This document shows positions 1 to 5,680 of a DNA stretch of 6,226 nucleotides, piece by piece. The stretch spans positions 1 through 6,226 of the forward strand of contig CAZFWV010000387.1 of NCBI GenBank assembly GCA_964522605.1, written 5' to 3'. This DNA is from CAVZLD01 sp964522605 (GTDB lineage: Bacteria > Planctomycetota > Planctomycetia > Pirellulales > Pirellulaceae). A model generated the notes under the pieces. That model worked only from the letters and a program-made list of their open reading frames with translations. It had not been told where the DNA came from and made no database searches. How positions within the stretch are numbered: position 1 is the first letter of the stretch; every line of letters starts with the position of its first letter. The position numbers and the translations under genes are program-made.

Positions 1-29
1 TGCCGGCTGTTCCTCTGTGTTCGACTCAT
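1..29 (-). CDS. possible start of a leftward gene cut by the window edge
   Basis: An ATG on the minus strand at 29-27 opens a frame that reads M-S-R-T-Q-R-N-S-R and then leaves the window. Only nine residues are visible, so no family can be recognised. The one supporting context is a promoter-like pair just upstream (46-73). There is no strong Shine-Dalgarno sequence; only a GGA lies close to the ATG. This could equally be non-coding sequence. It is listed because it is the only plausible coding start in the left intergenic region. Confidence 0.2.
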
Positions 30-45
30 GTTCCGACCGTAGGTA

Positions 46-73
46 TTTATAGCGCAAGAGCAGCAAGGGCCAA
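46..73 (-). promoter_or_regulatory. sigma70-like promoter candidate reading leftward
   Basis: Read on the minus strand, TTGGCC (73-68) is followed after 16 bases by TATAAA (51-46). These match the TTGACA/TATAAT consensus at 4 of 6 and 5 of 6 positions. A start about 7 bases downstream would leave a leader of only about 10 bases before the ATG at 29, which is short. This is pattern matching alone, and planctomycete promoters are often poorly matched to this consensus. Confidence 0.25.
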
Positions 74-320
74 GGGGAACGGGAGTCGATGATCAAGGTG
101 GGATCCAGCCGGGCGTCGAATTGTGGCGCAAGGCCGGAGAAACGCGATCTACACAGGACCTGCAGGCAGCAAACCGAATTCATCTGCCTGAGGAATGGGA
201 ACCTGATTCTGAGACAAGCATGGATCTCGAACCGTCGATCGGCGCAAACGCATGCCTTCCGCGCTTCTCCGCGTGAATCCGCGGCCCCCCTTTTTCTCCG
301 GTCGCGCCACAGGCACGAGC

Positions 321-353
321 CAGCGAAGCGGTCATATCCGACCGCTTCCGCTG
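321..353 (-). terminator. strong hairpin downstream of ilvD, candidate terminator
   Basis: Arm CAGCGAAGCGGTC (321-333), a 6-base loop (334-339) and arm GACCGCTTCCGCTG (340-353) pair over 13 base pairs with one bulged C at 348. The inner 8 base pairs are perfect. It lies 62 bases past the ilvD stop, where a terminator or 3'-end stabilising structure would be expected. There is no T-run after it on either strand, so it is not a textbook intrinsic terminator. It may work with Rho, protect the mRNA 3' end, or be unrelated to transcription. Confidence 0.35.
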
Positions 354-415
354 TTCGCACAGTTCCACGGACGAAAATGCAAGGGTCAAATTGATCAAAC
401 GGATCGGGGCAGGGC

Positions 416-2095
416 CTACTCGTCCGTCACACAGCCTTCCGAGGCCGACTTGACATTCTTGATGTACTTAAACAGCGTCCCGCGGGTGGCTTTGTATGCG
501 GGTGCCGTCCAACGGGCCCGCCGCGCGTCGAGTTCCTGTTCGCTGAGATCCACATCGAGTCGCCGGCGCTGGGCATCGATGGTGATTTTATCTCCGTTCT
601 GCACGAGCGCGATGGAGCCCCCTTCTTGCGCTTCGGGCGTAATGTGACCGACGATGAAACCGTGAGATCCTCCGGAGAAGCGGCCATCGGTCAGCAACGC
701 CACGTCGGCCCCCAGACCGGCTCCCATCAAGGCCGAGGTCGGAGTCAGCATTTCCGGCATGCCCGGCCCTCCCTTTGGACCCTCGTAGCGAATGATTACG
801 ACGTCTCCCTTATTGATCTGCCCTCGTTCCAGGGCCGCCAGCATGTCTTCCTCGGAGTCAAACACATTGGCCGGTCCGGTAAACAGCAACCCTTCTTTGC
901 CAGTAATCTTCGCGACGGCACCCTCGGGAGCGAGATTGCCTTTCAGGATCTGGATGTGGCCGGTCGCCTTGATTGGTTTGTCGAGCGGACGGACGATCGT
1001 CTGCCCCTCGGTGAAACCGGGTAAGGGTTCGAGGTTCTCCGCAAGCGTCTTGCCCGTCACGGTCAGACAATCGCCGTGAAGCAGTCCGTTTTCGAGCAAG
1101 TACTTCATCACGGCGGGCGTGCCGCCGATCGAATGGAGATCTTCTTGCACGTAGCGACCGCTCGGTTTCAAGTCGGCCAGGTAGGGCACGCGATCACTGA
1201 TTCGCTGGAAATCGTCGACGGTCAGATGCACATCGACCGACCGCGCCATCGCGATCAGATGGAGGACGGCATTCGTCGAGCCACCGAGCGCCATCACGAC
1301 GACAATCGCATTCTCGAAGGCGGCCCGGGTCATAATGTCCTTCGGCTTAATATCCCGCTCGAGCAGCAAGCGGACCGCCTCGCCGGCCCGTCGACATTCC
1401 TCCAGCTTCTCCGGATCCTCCGCGGGAATCGACGCGCTGTAGGGCAACGACATTCCGAGAGCCTCAATGGCACTGGCCATCGTATTGGCCGTGTACATGC
1501 CACCACACGCTCCCGCGCCGGGGCAGGAACGCTGGACGATCTGTTGCCGACGTGCATCATCGATCTTGCCGGCGAGGAACTCCCCATAGCACTGAAAGGC
1601 GGAGACAATATCCAGCTTTTCGCCGTCGAGAATTCCGGGCTTAATCGTCCCCCCGTAGACCATCAGCCCCGGTCGATTCAGCCGCCCCAGCGCCATGATG
1701 CAACCGGGCATGTTCTTATCGCAGCCGGGCAGCGTTACGCACGCATCGTACCACTGAGCCGCGACGAGCGTCTCGATCGAATCCGCGATCAGATCGCGAG
1801 ACTGCAGCGAGTAGCTCATCCCCTCGGTGCCCATCGAAATCCCGTCGCTCACGCCGATCGTATTGAATCGCATGCCCACCATGCCGGCCGCGGCGACTCC
1901 CTCTTTGACCTTCTCGGCCAGTTTCAGCAGATGCATGTTGCAGGTGTTGCCTTCGTACCAGACGCTGGCGATTCCGACCTGCGGCTTTTTCATGTCTTCC
2001 GGAGTCATCCCCGTACCATAGAGCATCGCCTGGGATGCCCCTTGACTCTTCGGTTGCGTAATCCGGCTGCTGTACTTGTTCAAAACGCCGCTCAT
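416..2095 (-). CDS. ilvD: dihydroxyacid dehydratase (IlvD)
   Basis: This enzyme dehydrates 2,3-dihydroxyisovalerate and 2,3-dihydroxy-3-methylvalerate to the 2-keto acids that lead to valine, leucine, isoleucine and pantothenate. It acts in the cytosol and carries an Fe-S cluster. The 559-residue product has the usual length of the shorter IlvD branch and both family signatures: CDKNMPGCIMA from Cys125 and ALLTDGRFSGGS at 466-477, whose serine 474 corresponds to the proposed catalytic base. Likely cluster ligands are Cys52 (in NTCN), Cys125 and Cys197 (in GACGG); Asp84 (GVSDG) is a likely metal ligand. Three cysteines in a protein of this length suggest a [2Fe-2S] rather than the [4Fe-4S] E. 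coli type (inference). The frame is open upstream to an ATG at 2221, but the ATG at 2095 gives the typical N-terminus (MSGVLNKYSS) and has a good ribosome binding site. It is transcribed alone, divergently from the DUF1080 gene. Sugar-acid dehydratases share this fold, but length and motifs favour IlvD. Confidence 0.95.
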   Translation of the reverse strand: MSGVLNKYSSRITQPKSQGASQAMLYGTGMTPEDMKKPQVGIASVWYEGNTCNMHLLKLAEKVKEGVAAAGMVGMRFNTIGVSDGISMGTEGMSYSLQSRDLIADSIETLVAAQWYDACVTLPGCDKNMPGCIMALGRLNRPGLMVYGGTIKPGILDGEKLDIVSAFQCYGEFLAGKIDDARRQQIVQRSCPGAGACGGMYTANTMASAIEALGMSLPYSASIPAEDPEKLEECRRAGEAVRLLLERDIKPKDIMTRAAFENAIVVVMALGGSTNAVLHLIAMARSVDVHLTVDDFQRISDRVPYLADLKPSGRYVQEDLHSIGGTPAVMKYLLENGLLHGDCLTVTGKTLAENLEPLPGFTEGQTIVRPLDKPIKATGHIQILKGNLAPEGAVAKITGKEGLLFTGPANVFDSEEDMLAALERGQINKGDVVIIRYEGPKGGPGMPEMLTPTSALMGAGLGADVALLTDGRFSGGSHGFIVGHITPEAQEGGSIALVQNGDKITIDAQRRRLDVDLSEQELDARRARWTAPAYKATRGTLFKYIKNVKSASEGCVTDE

Positions 2096-2102
2096 CAACT
2101 CA

Positions 2103-2107
2103 CTCCC
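2103..2107 (-). promoter_or_regulatory. ribosome binding site that fixes the ilvD start
   Basis: On the minus strand, GGGAG lies 7 bases before the ATG at 2095. This supports a 559-residue IlvD over the 601-residue reading from the ATG at 2221, whose extra 42 residues are basic, low in hydrophobic content and unlike IlvD N-termini. Confidence 0.65.
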
Positions 2108-2417
2108 GACAGGCTGCCTTTGGACTTCGTGACCGGACGGCTGCGTCCACGACCGTGGCCAACGGAGTCGCTTTTTCTGGATGGTTACGCGACCAATGCA
2201 TCGCGACAATGAAGGGTCCACCGGATTCTCTTAGGGGGACGCGGATCCCGGGAGACCGCTTGGAGTGCCCTCGTGCATAGACCGCCTGATTGTAAAGCAA
2301 GTCGGCGTCGGTCGGGATGGGCAGCCCGCAGACGGCGGCAAAAAAAGCCCGCCAAACGGGGAGGCTGATTCCCAGAGAGCCGAAAAGCCGGTAAAAATTG
2401 CGTGGAGCGAAAACAAG

Positions 2418-2424
2418 AAAGGGG
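2418..2424 (+). promoter_or_regulatory. ribosome binding site that fixes the DUF1080 start
   Basis: AAAGGGG lies 6 bases before the ATG at 2431. It favours this start over an in-frame TTG at 2398, which would put 11 extra, mostly basic residues in front of a signal peptide that is already complete. Confidence 0.65.
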
Positions 2425-2430
2425 CTCGTC

Positions 2431-3060
2431 ATGGCAAGATCCTGCTTCATCGTGTGCGTGCTGCTCAGTGGGACCAGCCTCCTCGCTGCGCAAGAGTGGC
2501 AATCGCTGTTCGACGGCAAAACCTTCACCGGCTGGGAGGGAAATCAGGATGTGTTTCGGATCGAAGACGGAGCGATCGTCGGCGGCAGCCTGAACGCGCC
2601 CGTCGCACGCAACGAGTTCCTTTGCACCAAATCGCCGTACGAAGATTTTGAACTCCGGCTGAAGGTCCGCGTCCGCGGCGAAGGGGCGAACGCAGGAATT
2701 CAGTTCCGTAGTCAACGAATCCCGAACCATCACGAGGTGTCCGGTTATCAGGCGGACGTCGGCAGCGGCTGGTGGGGCAAACTGTACGACGAATCCCGCC
2801 GCAATCGTGTGCTCGCTGAACCGAAGGAATCCGTCGACCTGGCCGAAGTCGTGCGCCCCAATGATTGGAATGAATACCGGATTCGCTGCCAGGGGAACCG
2901 CATCCAGCTCTGGCTCAACAACGTCCCCACCGTCGATTACACGGAAACCGACGACCAGATTCCACGACGCGGTGTGATTGGCGTGCAAATCCACGGCGGT
3001 CCGCCCTGCGAAGCGTGGTACCGTGATATCGAAATCCGCACCCTGAATTCGAATGAGTGA
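2431..3060 (+). CDS. secreted DUF1080 (3-keto-disaccharide hydrolase-type) protein
   Basis: The 209-residue product is a single DUF1080 domain (Pfam PF06439, now named 3-keto-disaccharide hydrolase) behind a signal peptide. Residues 1-20 have an Arg, a hydrophobic core (FIVCVLLSG) and an Ala-Ala cleavage site before Gln21; there is no clear lipobox, so a soluble exported protein is likelier than a lipoprotein. Family landmarks in order: WQSLFDGKTFTGW (23-35), IEDGAIVGG (44-52), YEDFELRLKVR (70-80), NAGIQFRS (87-94), GYQADVG (105-111), WNEYRIRCQGNRIQLWLNN (146-164), GVIGVQIHGG (181-190) and a closing YRDIEIRTL (197-205). The fold is concanavalin/LamG-like. Some members act on 3-keto-glycosides made by sugar 3-oxidation, but many are untested, so the substrate here is unknown. 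The gene is upstream of and overlaps a HAD phosphatase gene, probably in one transcript. The domain assignment is firm; catalysis is inferred. Confidence 0.9.
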   Translation: MARSCFIVCVLLSGTSLLAAQEWQSLFDGKTFTGWEGNQDVFRIEDGAIVGGSLNAPVARNEFLCTKSPYEDFELRLKVRVRGEGANAGIQFRSQRIPNHHEVSGYQADVGSGWWGKLYDESRRNRVLAEPKESVDLAEVVRPNDWNEYRIRCQGNRIQLWLNNVPTVDYTETDDQIPRRGVIGVQIHGGPPCEAWYRDIEIRTLNSNE

Positions 3061-3694
3061 GTCCTCGCCGGTTATGCCCCCCCGTCTGTTCTACTTTGAT
3101 CTGGGAAATGTGCTTCTGCGATTCGACCATCGCGTCTGCAGTCGGCAGATGGCAGAAGTCGCCGGTGTGCCGGAAGACCGCGTCTGGCAAGTAGTCTTCG
3201 AAGAAGGTCTACAGGAACAATTCGAACGCGGTGATTTGACCACGCCGCAGTTCTACGAAGCGTTTTGTGAACGAACGCAAAGCCATCCGGGGCGAGAAGC
3301 GTTGCTCCACGCCAGCAGCGCCATGTTTGACCTGAACGTACCGACGATTCCCATCGTGGCCCACTTGCGTGCCGCCGGATATCGGTTGGGAATCCTCTCG
3401 AATACCTGCGAGCCGCACTGGGAATACGTCCACAACGGTCGGTATGCGGTGATCGCAAAGTACTTCGACCCCTGCATCCTCAGCTATCGCGTCGGGGCGA
3501 TGAAACCGGAACGCAAGATCTTCGAAGCCGCCATCCAGGCTGCGGGAGCCCCGCCGGAACAACTGTTCTTTGTGGATGATCGACCGGCGAATGTGGAGGG
3601 CGCGATTGCCACCGGATTCGATGCGGTGCAGTTCACGACTCCGCAGCGTCTGATCGCCGACCTGGTCCAGCGCGGGGTGCGTTTCAATCTGTAA
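3053..3694 (+). CDS. HAD-superfamily phosphatase, YihX-like
   Basis: A 213-residue cytosolic haloacid dehalogenase-like hydrolase, probably acting on a sugar phosphate or other small phosphate ester. All four HAD motifs are present: motif I FDLGNV with nucleophile Asp16, motif II LSNT with Ser116, motif III Lys151 in GAMKPERKIF, and motif IV FFVDDRPANV with Asp175/Asp176. Residues about 25-95 form the helical cap of subfamily I. Motif I has Gly18 where many HAD phosphatases have the second Asp (DxD). The same DLGNV occurs in E. coli YihX, an alpha-glucose-1-phosphate phosphatase, so activity is still expected. The ATG at 3053 lies within the end of the DUF1080 gene (8-base overlap) and has no clear ribosome binding site, which suggests translational coupling. 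An in-frame ATG at 3074 would remove seven residues and is a possible alternative. Family assignment is secure; the substrate is not. Confidence 0.88.
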   Translation: MSESSPVMPPRLFYFDLGNVLLRFDHRVCSRQMAEVAGVPEDRVWQVVFEEGLQEQFERGDLTTPQFYEAFCERTQSHPGREALLHASSAMFDLNVPTIPIVAHLRAAGYRLGILSNTCEPHWEYVHNGRYAVIAKYFDPCILSYRVGAMKPERKIFEAAIQAAGAPPEQLFFVDDRPANVEGAIATGFDAVQFTTPQRLIADLVQRGVRFNL

Positions 3695-4083
3695 CACGGC
3701 CCAACGAGACGCATGGGGCGAATGTGCTGCAGGCGATCCCGTCAGCGCGACGCTGGCAGGAAACCGCCTTCCATCCGACGGCGGCCCTTGCCGCAAGCAT
3801 CCGCGATTGGGCTCGCGTGGTCGGTCGATTGCGCCCAGCGATAACCGCCGCTTTTCCTTGCATCCGGGCCAATCAGTAGTATGTTTGACATAGAGAATCC
3901 GTAAGCTAAGGGCCAAAGTCAGGCGATTGGCTTGCAACGCGTCCCGCCACCTCTCTTGTCTCCTCTTGATCGCCCCTCGCTCATCGCATCCCTTGTGACT
4001 CAACTGCTGCGCCCATTCCCTCTGGGTGCGGAGTAGATATCCAACATACCCATTCCCTTCGAACCTTCAGCGGATCTCACACT
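3695..4083. other. intergenic region before the tad-like operon
   Basis: No gene is recognised in these 389 bases; a long minus-strand frame crosses from the HAD gene but its translation resembles nothing. The region should hold the HAD transcript end and the promoter of the TadE/TadG/TadE operon. A perfect TTGACA (3885-3890) lies inside a short inverted repeat TATGT-TTG-ACATA (3880-3892), but at a 16-base spacing the -10 would be TAAGGG, a poor match, so I do not call a promoter. A CT-rich stretch (about 3942-3975) follows. The ribosome binding site for the first gene is weak (CGGA, 4071-4074). Confidence 0.45.
3741..3794 (+). terminator. small GC-rich hairpins downstream of the HAD gene
   Basis: Three short hairpins begin 46 bases after the HAD stop. 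GTCAGCG/CGCTGGC (3741-3757) pairs over 7 base pairs, one of them G-T, around a 3-base loop. CCGCC (3764-3768) can pair with GGCGG (3780-3784), and GCGGC (3781-3785) with GCCGC (3790-3794); these last two exclude each other. None is followed by a T-run. They may mark the end of the DUF1080/HAD transcript, but in GC-rich DNA short stems like these also arise by chance. Confidence 0.22.
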
Positions 4084-4470
4084 ATGCGCAAGGCCAGCAC
4101 GCGAAGAGGGGTCGCCGTCTCGGAATTAGCCGCAGTGCTCCCCCTGTTTGTCTTTCTGGGCTTCATGCCCCTGGAGCTCTGCAACTTCATCAACCTGAAG
4201 CAATCGGTCTCCGTGGCAGCGTACGAAGCAGTCAAGACGGCTACGCGGCCTGTTAGCACCGAGGCCAAAACGGTCGCTGCGTACGAGCGCGTTGTTGCGG
4301 ATCGACAGATCGAAGGAGCGAGCATCCAGATGTCGCGGGCCGTCGACACACTCGAACCGGGAGACGTGATCGCGATCACCGTAACCGCGTCGTTCCGTGA
4401 AAACTCATTCTTCCGCCTCTGGTTCCTCGATGTGTCGCCCACGAGTACCGTCACCATGACCAAGGAATAG
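4084..4470 (+). CDS. TadE-like pseudopilin (first of two)
   Basis: A 128-residue single-pass membrane protein of the TadE-like type (Pfam PF07811), a minor pseudopilin of Flp/Tad pilus systems. The short basic leader (RKASTRRG) ends in Gly9, followed by VAVSE, which puts glutamate at +5 as in type IV-like prepilins that are cut after the glycine. A hydrophobic segment runs from about 12 to 36, followed by the helix KQSVSVAAYEAVKTAT and a C-terminal region likely to form beta strands (GDVIAITVTASF) outside the membrane. The AAYEA motif is shared with the second TadE-like protein downstream, so the two are probably distant paralogues. It is the first gene of the operon, and the next start follows its stop after 4 bases. 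The order fits TadE, but TadE and TadF are hard to separate by sequence, so no symbol is given. The start codon is the only one that leaves a normal short leader; its ribosome binding site is weak. Confidence 0.82.
   Translation: MRKASTRRGVAVSELAAVLPLFVFLGFMPLELCNFINLKQSVSVAAYEAVKTATRPVSTEAKTVAAYERVVADRQIEGASIQMSRAVDTLEPGDVIAITVTASFRENSFFRLWFLDVSPTSTVTMTKE
4462..4466 (+). promoter_or_regulatory. ribosome binding site for the TadG-like gene
   Basis: AAGGA, inside the last codons of the TadE-like gene, lies 8 bases before the ATG at 4475. It supports that start over the in-frame ATG at 4505, which has no such sequence, and suggests that translation of the two genes is coupled. Confidence 0.6.
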
Positions 4471-4474
4471 CGAA

Positions 4475-5656
4475 ATGCGAAATCTCTTATCCACACCGCA
4501 CTCGATGTTCTCGCGCCGTGCCCCGTCACGGCGCGGCGCCATCATCCCCTTGACGGCGTTTCTCCTGATCCTGCTGATTGCCGCTGCCGCGTTCACGGTC
4601 GATATCGCCTACATGAACGCGGTGAACACGGAACTCCAACAGGCGGCGGATGCGGCGGCCCGCGCCGCGAGCAGTGAGCTGGGAAGGTCTCAGGACCTGG
4701 ATTTCGCAACCTACGCGGCAATCGACATTGGAGCCGAGAATGACGTCGCCGGGAAACCGCTCGTTCTCACGGAGGACGACGTGCAGTTCGGTCAGAGTCA
4801 GCAGCAATCGGACGGAACTTTTGCCTTCGTCGAATCCGAGGGTCCCATTAACGCGGTGCGCGTGCACGGCAGTCGAACCTCGATTTCGGCCGGCGGACCG
4901 GTCTCCCTGATCCTGGGACCACTGCTCGGCAAGGACTTCTATGAACCGGAAGTATTTGCGAGTGCCGCTCGAGTCGACCGAGACATCGTCATCGTGGTCG
5001 ATCGGTCCGGTTCGATGGCGTGGGATGAAAGCAGCATCGACTGGCGGTATCCCTTGGAATACGCGACCGCTTCGACATCGGTCAACTACGGGCGTCCGCC
5101 CCACCCGACCGGCAGCCGATGGGCGGGGTTGATCGCAGCCGCGGGAGTCTTCCGGGAAGCTGTACTGGAAACGAAAGAGGAAGAGCATCTCGGGCTCGTT
5201 TCCTACTCCCAGGCGTATTCCTACAATGGATTCACATGCACGACCGTATCGACGAATGCCAATCTCTCTTCCGATCCTCAAGTCATCGAAGACAAACTGA
5301 TTCAGATCGGGCAGAACCCGATTATCGGAGGAACCAACATCTCCGCAGGCCTCAGCCGTGGAATCTCCGTGGTCACGAACCCCGATTACGCTCGTCCGCA
5401 TGCCTTCAAGATGATCATCCTCATGACCGATGGTGTCTGGAACGAAGGAGTCGATCCATCGATCACCGCACAAACTGCGGCCGACAACAGCATCGTCGTC
5501 CACACGATCACCTTCAGCGAGGGCGCCAATCAGGCGGATATGCAGGAAGTCGCGGAGATCACCGGCGGCAAGCACTTTCATGCTCCAACACGGGAAGAAC
5601 TGAAGGAAGCGTTCCGTGAAATCGCATTCAGCATTCCCGTAATCCTGATCGAATAG
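4475..5656 (+). CDS. TadG-like membrane protein with von Willebrand factor A domain
   Basis: A 393-residue protein with the TadG layout: an N-terminal Tad-type membrane anchor (Pfam PF13400) and a C-terminal VWA domain. A basic stretch SRRAPSRRG ends at Gly21, a hydrophobic segment spans about 22-42, and the typical DIAYMNAVNTELQQAADAAARAA helix follows (43-65). Residues 80-165 form a linker region of no known type. The VWA domain spans about 168-390 with a complete metal-ion-dependent adhesion site: DRSGS (176-180), Thr287 in GGTN and Asp319 in LMTDG. It should sit in the periplasm and bind a ligand or partner through a divalent metal. Unlike its two neighbours it has Leu, not Glu, at +5 after the glycine, as is common in TadG-like proteins, so prepilin-type cleavage is doubtful. 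It is the middle gene of the trio. The ATG at 4475 is chosen for its ribosome binding site; 4505 is an alternative. In tad systems TadG is linked to pilus assembly or surface attachment; the role here is inferred. Confidence 0.88.
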   Translation: MRNLLSTPHSMFSRRAPSRRGAIIPLTAFLLILLIAAAAFTVDIAYMNAVNTELQQAADAAARAASSELGRSQDLDFATYAAIDIGAENDVAGKPLVLTEDDVQFGQSQQQSDGTFAFVESEGPINAVRVHGSRTSISAGGPVSLILGPLLGKDFYEPEVFASAARVDRDIVIVVDRSGSMAWDESSIDWRYPLEYATASTSVNYGRPPHPTGSRWAGLIAAAGVFREAVLETKEEEHLGLVSYSQAYSYNGFTCTTVSTNANLSSDPQVIEDKLIQIGQNPIIGGTNISAGLSRGISVVTNPDYARPHAFKMIILMTDGVWNEGVDPSITAQTAADNSIVVHTITFSEGANQADMQEVAEITGGKHFHAPTREELKEAFREIAFSIPVILIE

Positions 5657-5665
5657 ACGCGATTA

Positions 5666-5674
5666 AGAGGTGGA
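5666..5674 (+). promoter_or_regulatory. ribosome binding site for the second TadE-like gene
   Basis: The purine-rich AGAGGTGGA lies 6 bases before the ATG at 5681, in the 24-base gap after the TadG-like stop. It is stronger than that of the first gene in the operon and allows independent initiation. Confidence 0.6.
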
Positions 5675-5680
5675 AGCACC

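Larger units (their letters stand above)
1..415. other. intergenic region downstream of ilvD, no recognisable complete gene
   Basis: Reading frames on both strands here are short, and their translations are rich in Arg, Ser and Pro with no familiar motif or membrane segment, so I call no complete gene. The region holds a possible leftward promoter and start codon (27-73), a small GC hairpin (arms CCGCG 269-273 and CGCGG 280-284) followed by C6T5 on the plus strand, a much stronger hairpin at 321-353, and an AT-rich patch with the palindrome TTGATCAA (391-398) just beyond the ilvD stop. Confidence 0.5.
2096..2430. other. divergent intergenic region between ilvD and the DUF1080 gene
   Basis: These 335 bases should contain the promoters for both leftward ilvD and the rightward DUF1080/HAD pair. 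I could not find a confident -35/-10 pair for either. Visible structure includes the palindrome TCCCGGGA (2247-2254) and a hairpin with GGCGGC (2334-2339) and GCCCGCC (2347-2353) arms, one bulged base, and a loop of seven A (2340-2346). No reading frame here resembles a known protein, and no riboswitch or T-box structure was recognised upstream of ilvD. Confidence 0.5.

Noticed and set aside
269..295. Hairpin CCGCG/CGCGG followed by C6T5 as an intrinsic terminator
   Set aside because: The stem has only 5 base pairs, the T-run is separated from it by six C, and it points rightward, where no gene ends nearby.
89..398. Short open frames on both strands in the left intergenic region
   Set aside because: They overlap one another, have Arg/Ser-rich translations with no family resemblance, and lack convincing ribosome binding sites.
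1076..2212. A 378-residue open frame on the plus strand opposite ilvD
   Set aside because: It lies wholly antisense to a firmly identified ilvD gene and its translation shows no familiar motif. Long antisense frames are expected in GC-rich genes with biased third positions.
2096..2221. A 42-residue N-terminal extension of IlvD from an upstream ATG
   Set aside because: The extension is basic, unlike any IlvD N-terminus I know, and the internal ATG at 2095 has a well-placed GGGAG.
2185..2994. A 269-residue minus-strand frame opposite the DUF1080 gene
   Set aside because: It is antisense to a DUF1080 gene with a signal peptide and all family landmarks, and the translation has no recognisable domain.
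3885..3912. A promoter built on the exact TTGACA at 3885-3890
   Set aside because: At 16-17 bases spacing the -10 would be TAAGGG or AAGGGC, which are poor matches. The better TAAGCT is only 11 bases away.
3209..4003. A 264-residue minus-strand frame spanning the HAD gene and the following intergenic region
   Set aside because: Most of it is antisense to the HAD gene. The part in the intergenic region (3695-4003) has no recognisable motif and no good ribosome binding site was seen.
4526..5581. A 351-residue open frame on the minus strand opposite the TadG-like gene
   Set aside because: The translation is rich in Arg, Asp and Gly, has no domain signature, and mirrors a gene with clear TadG and VWA motifs.
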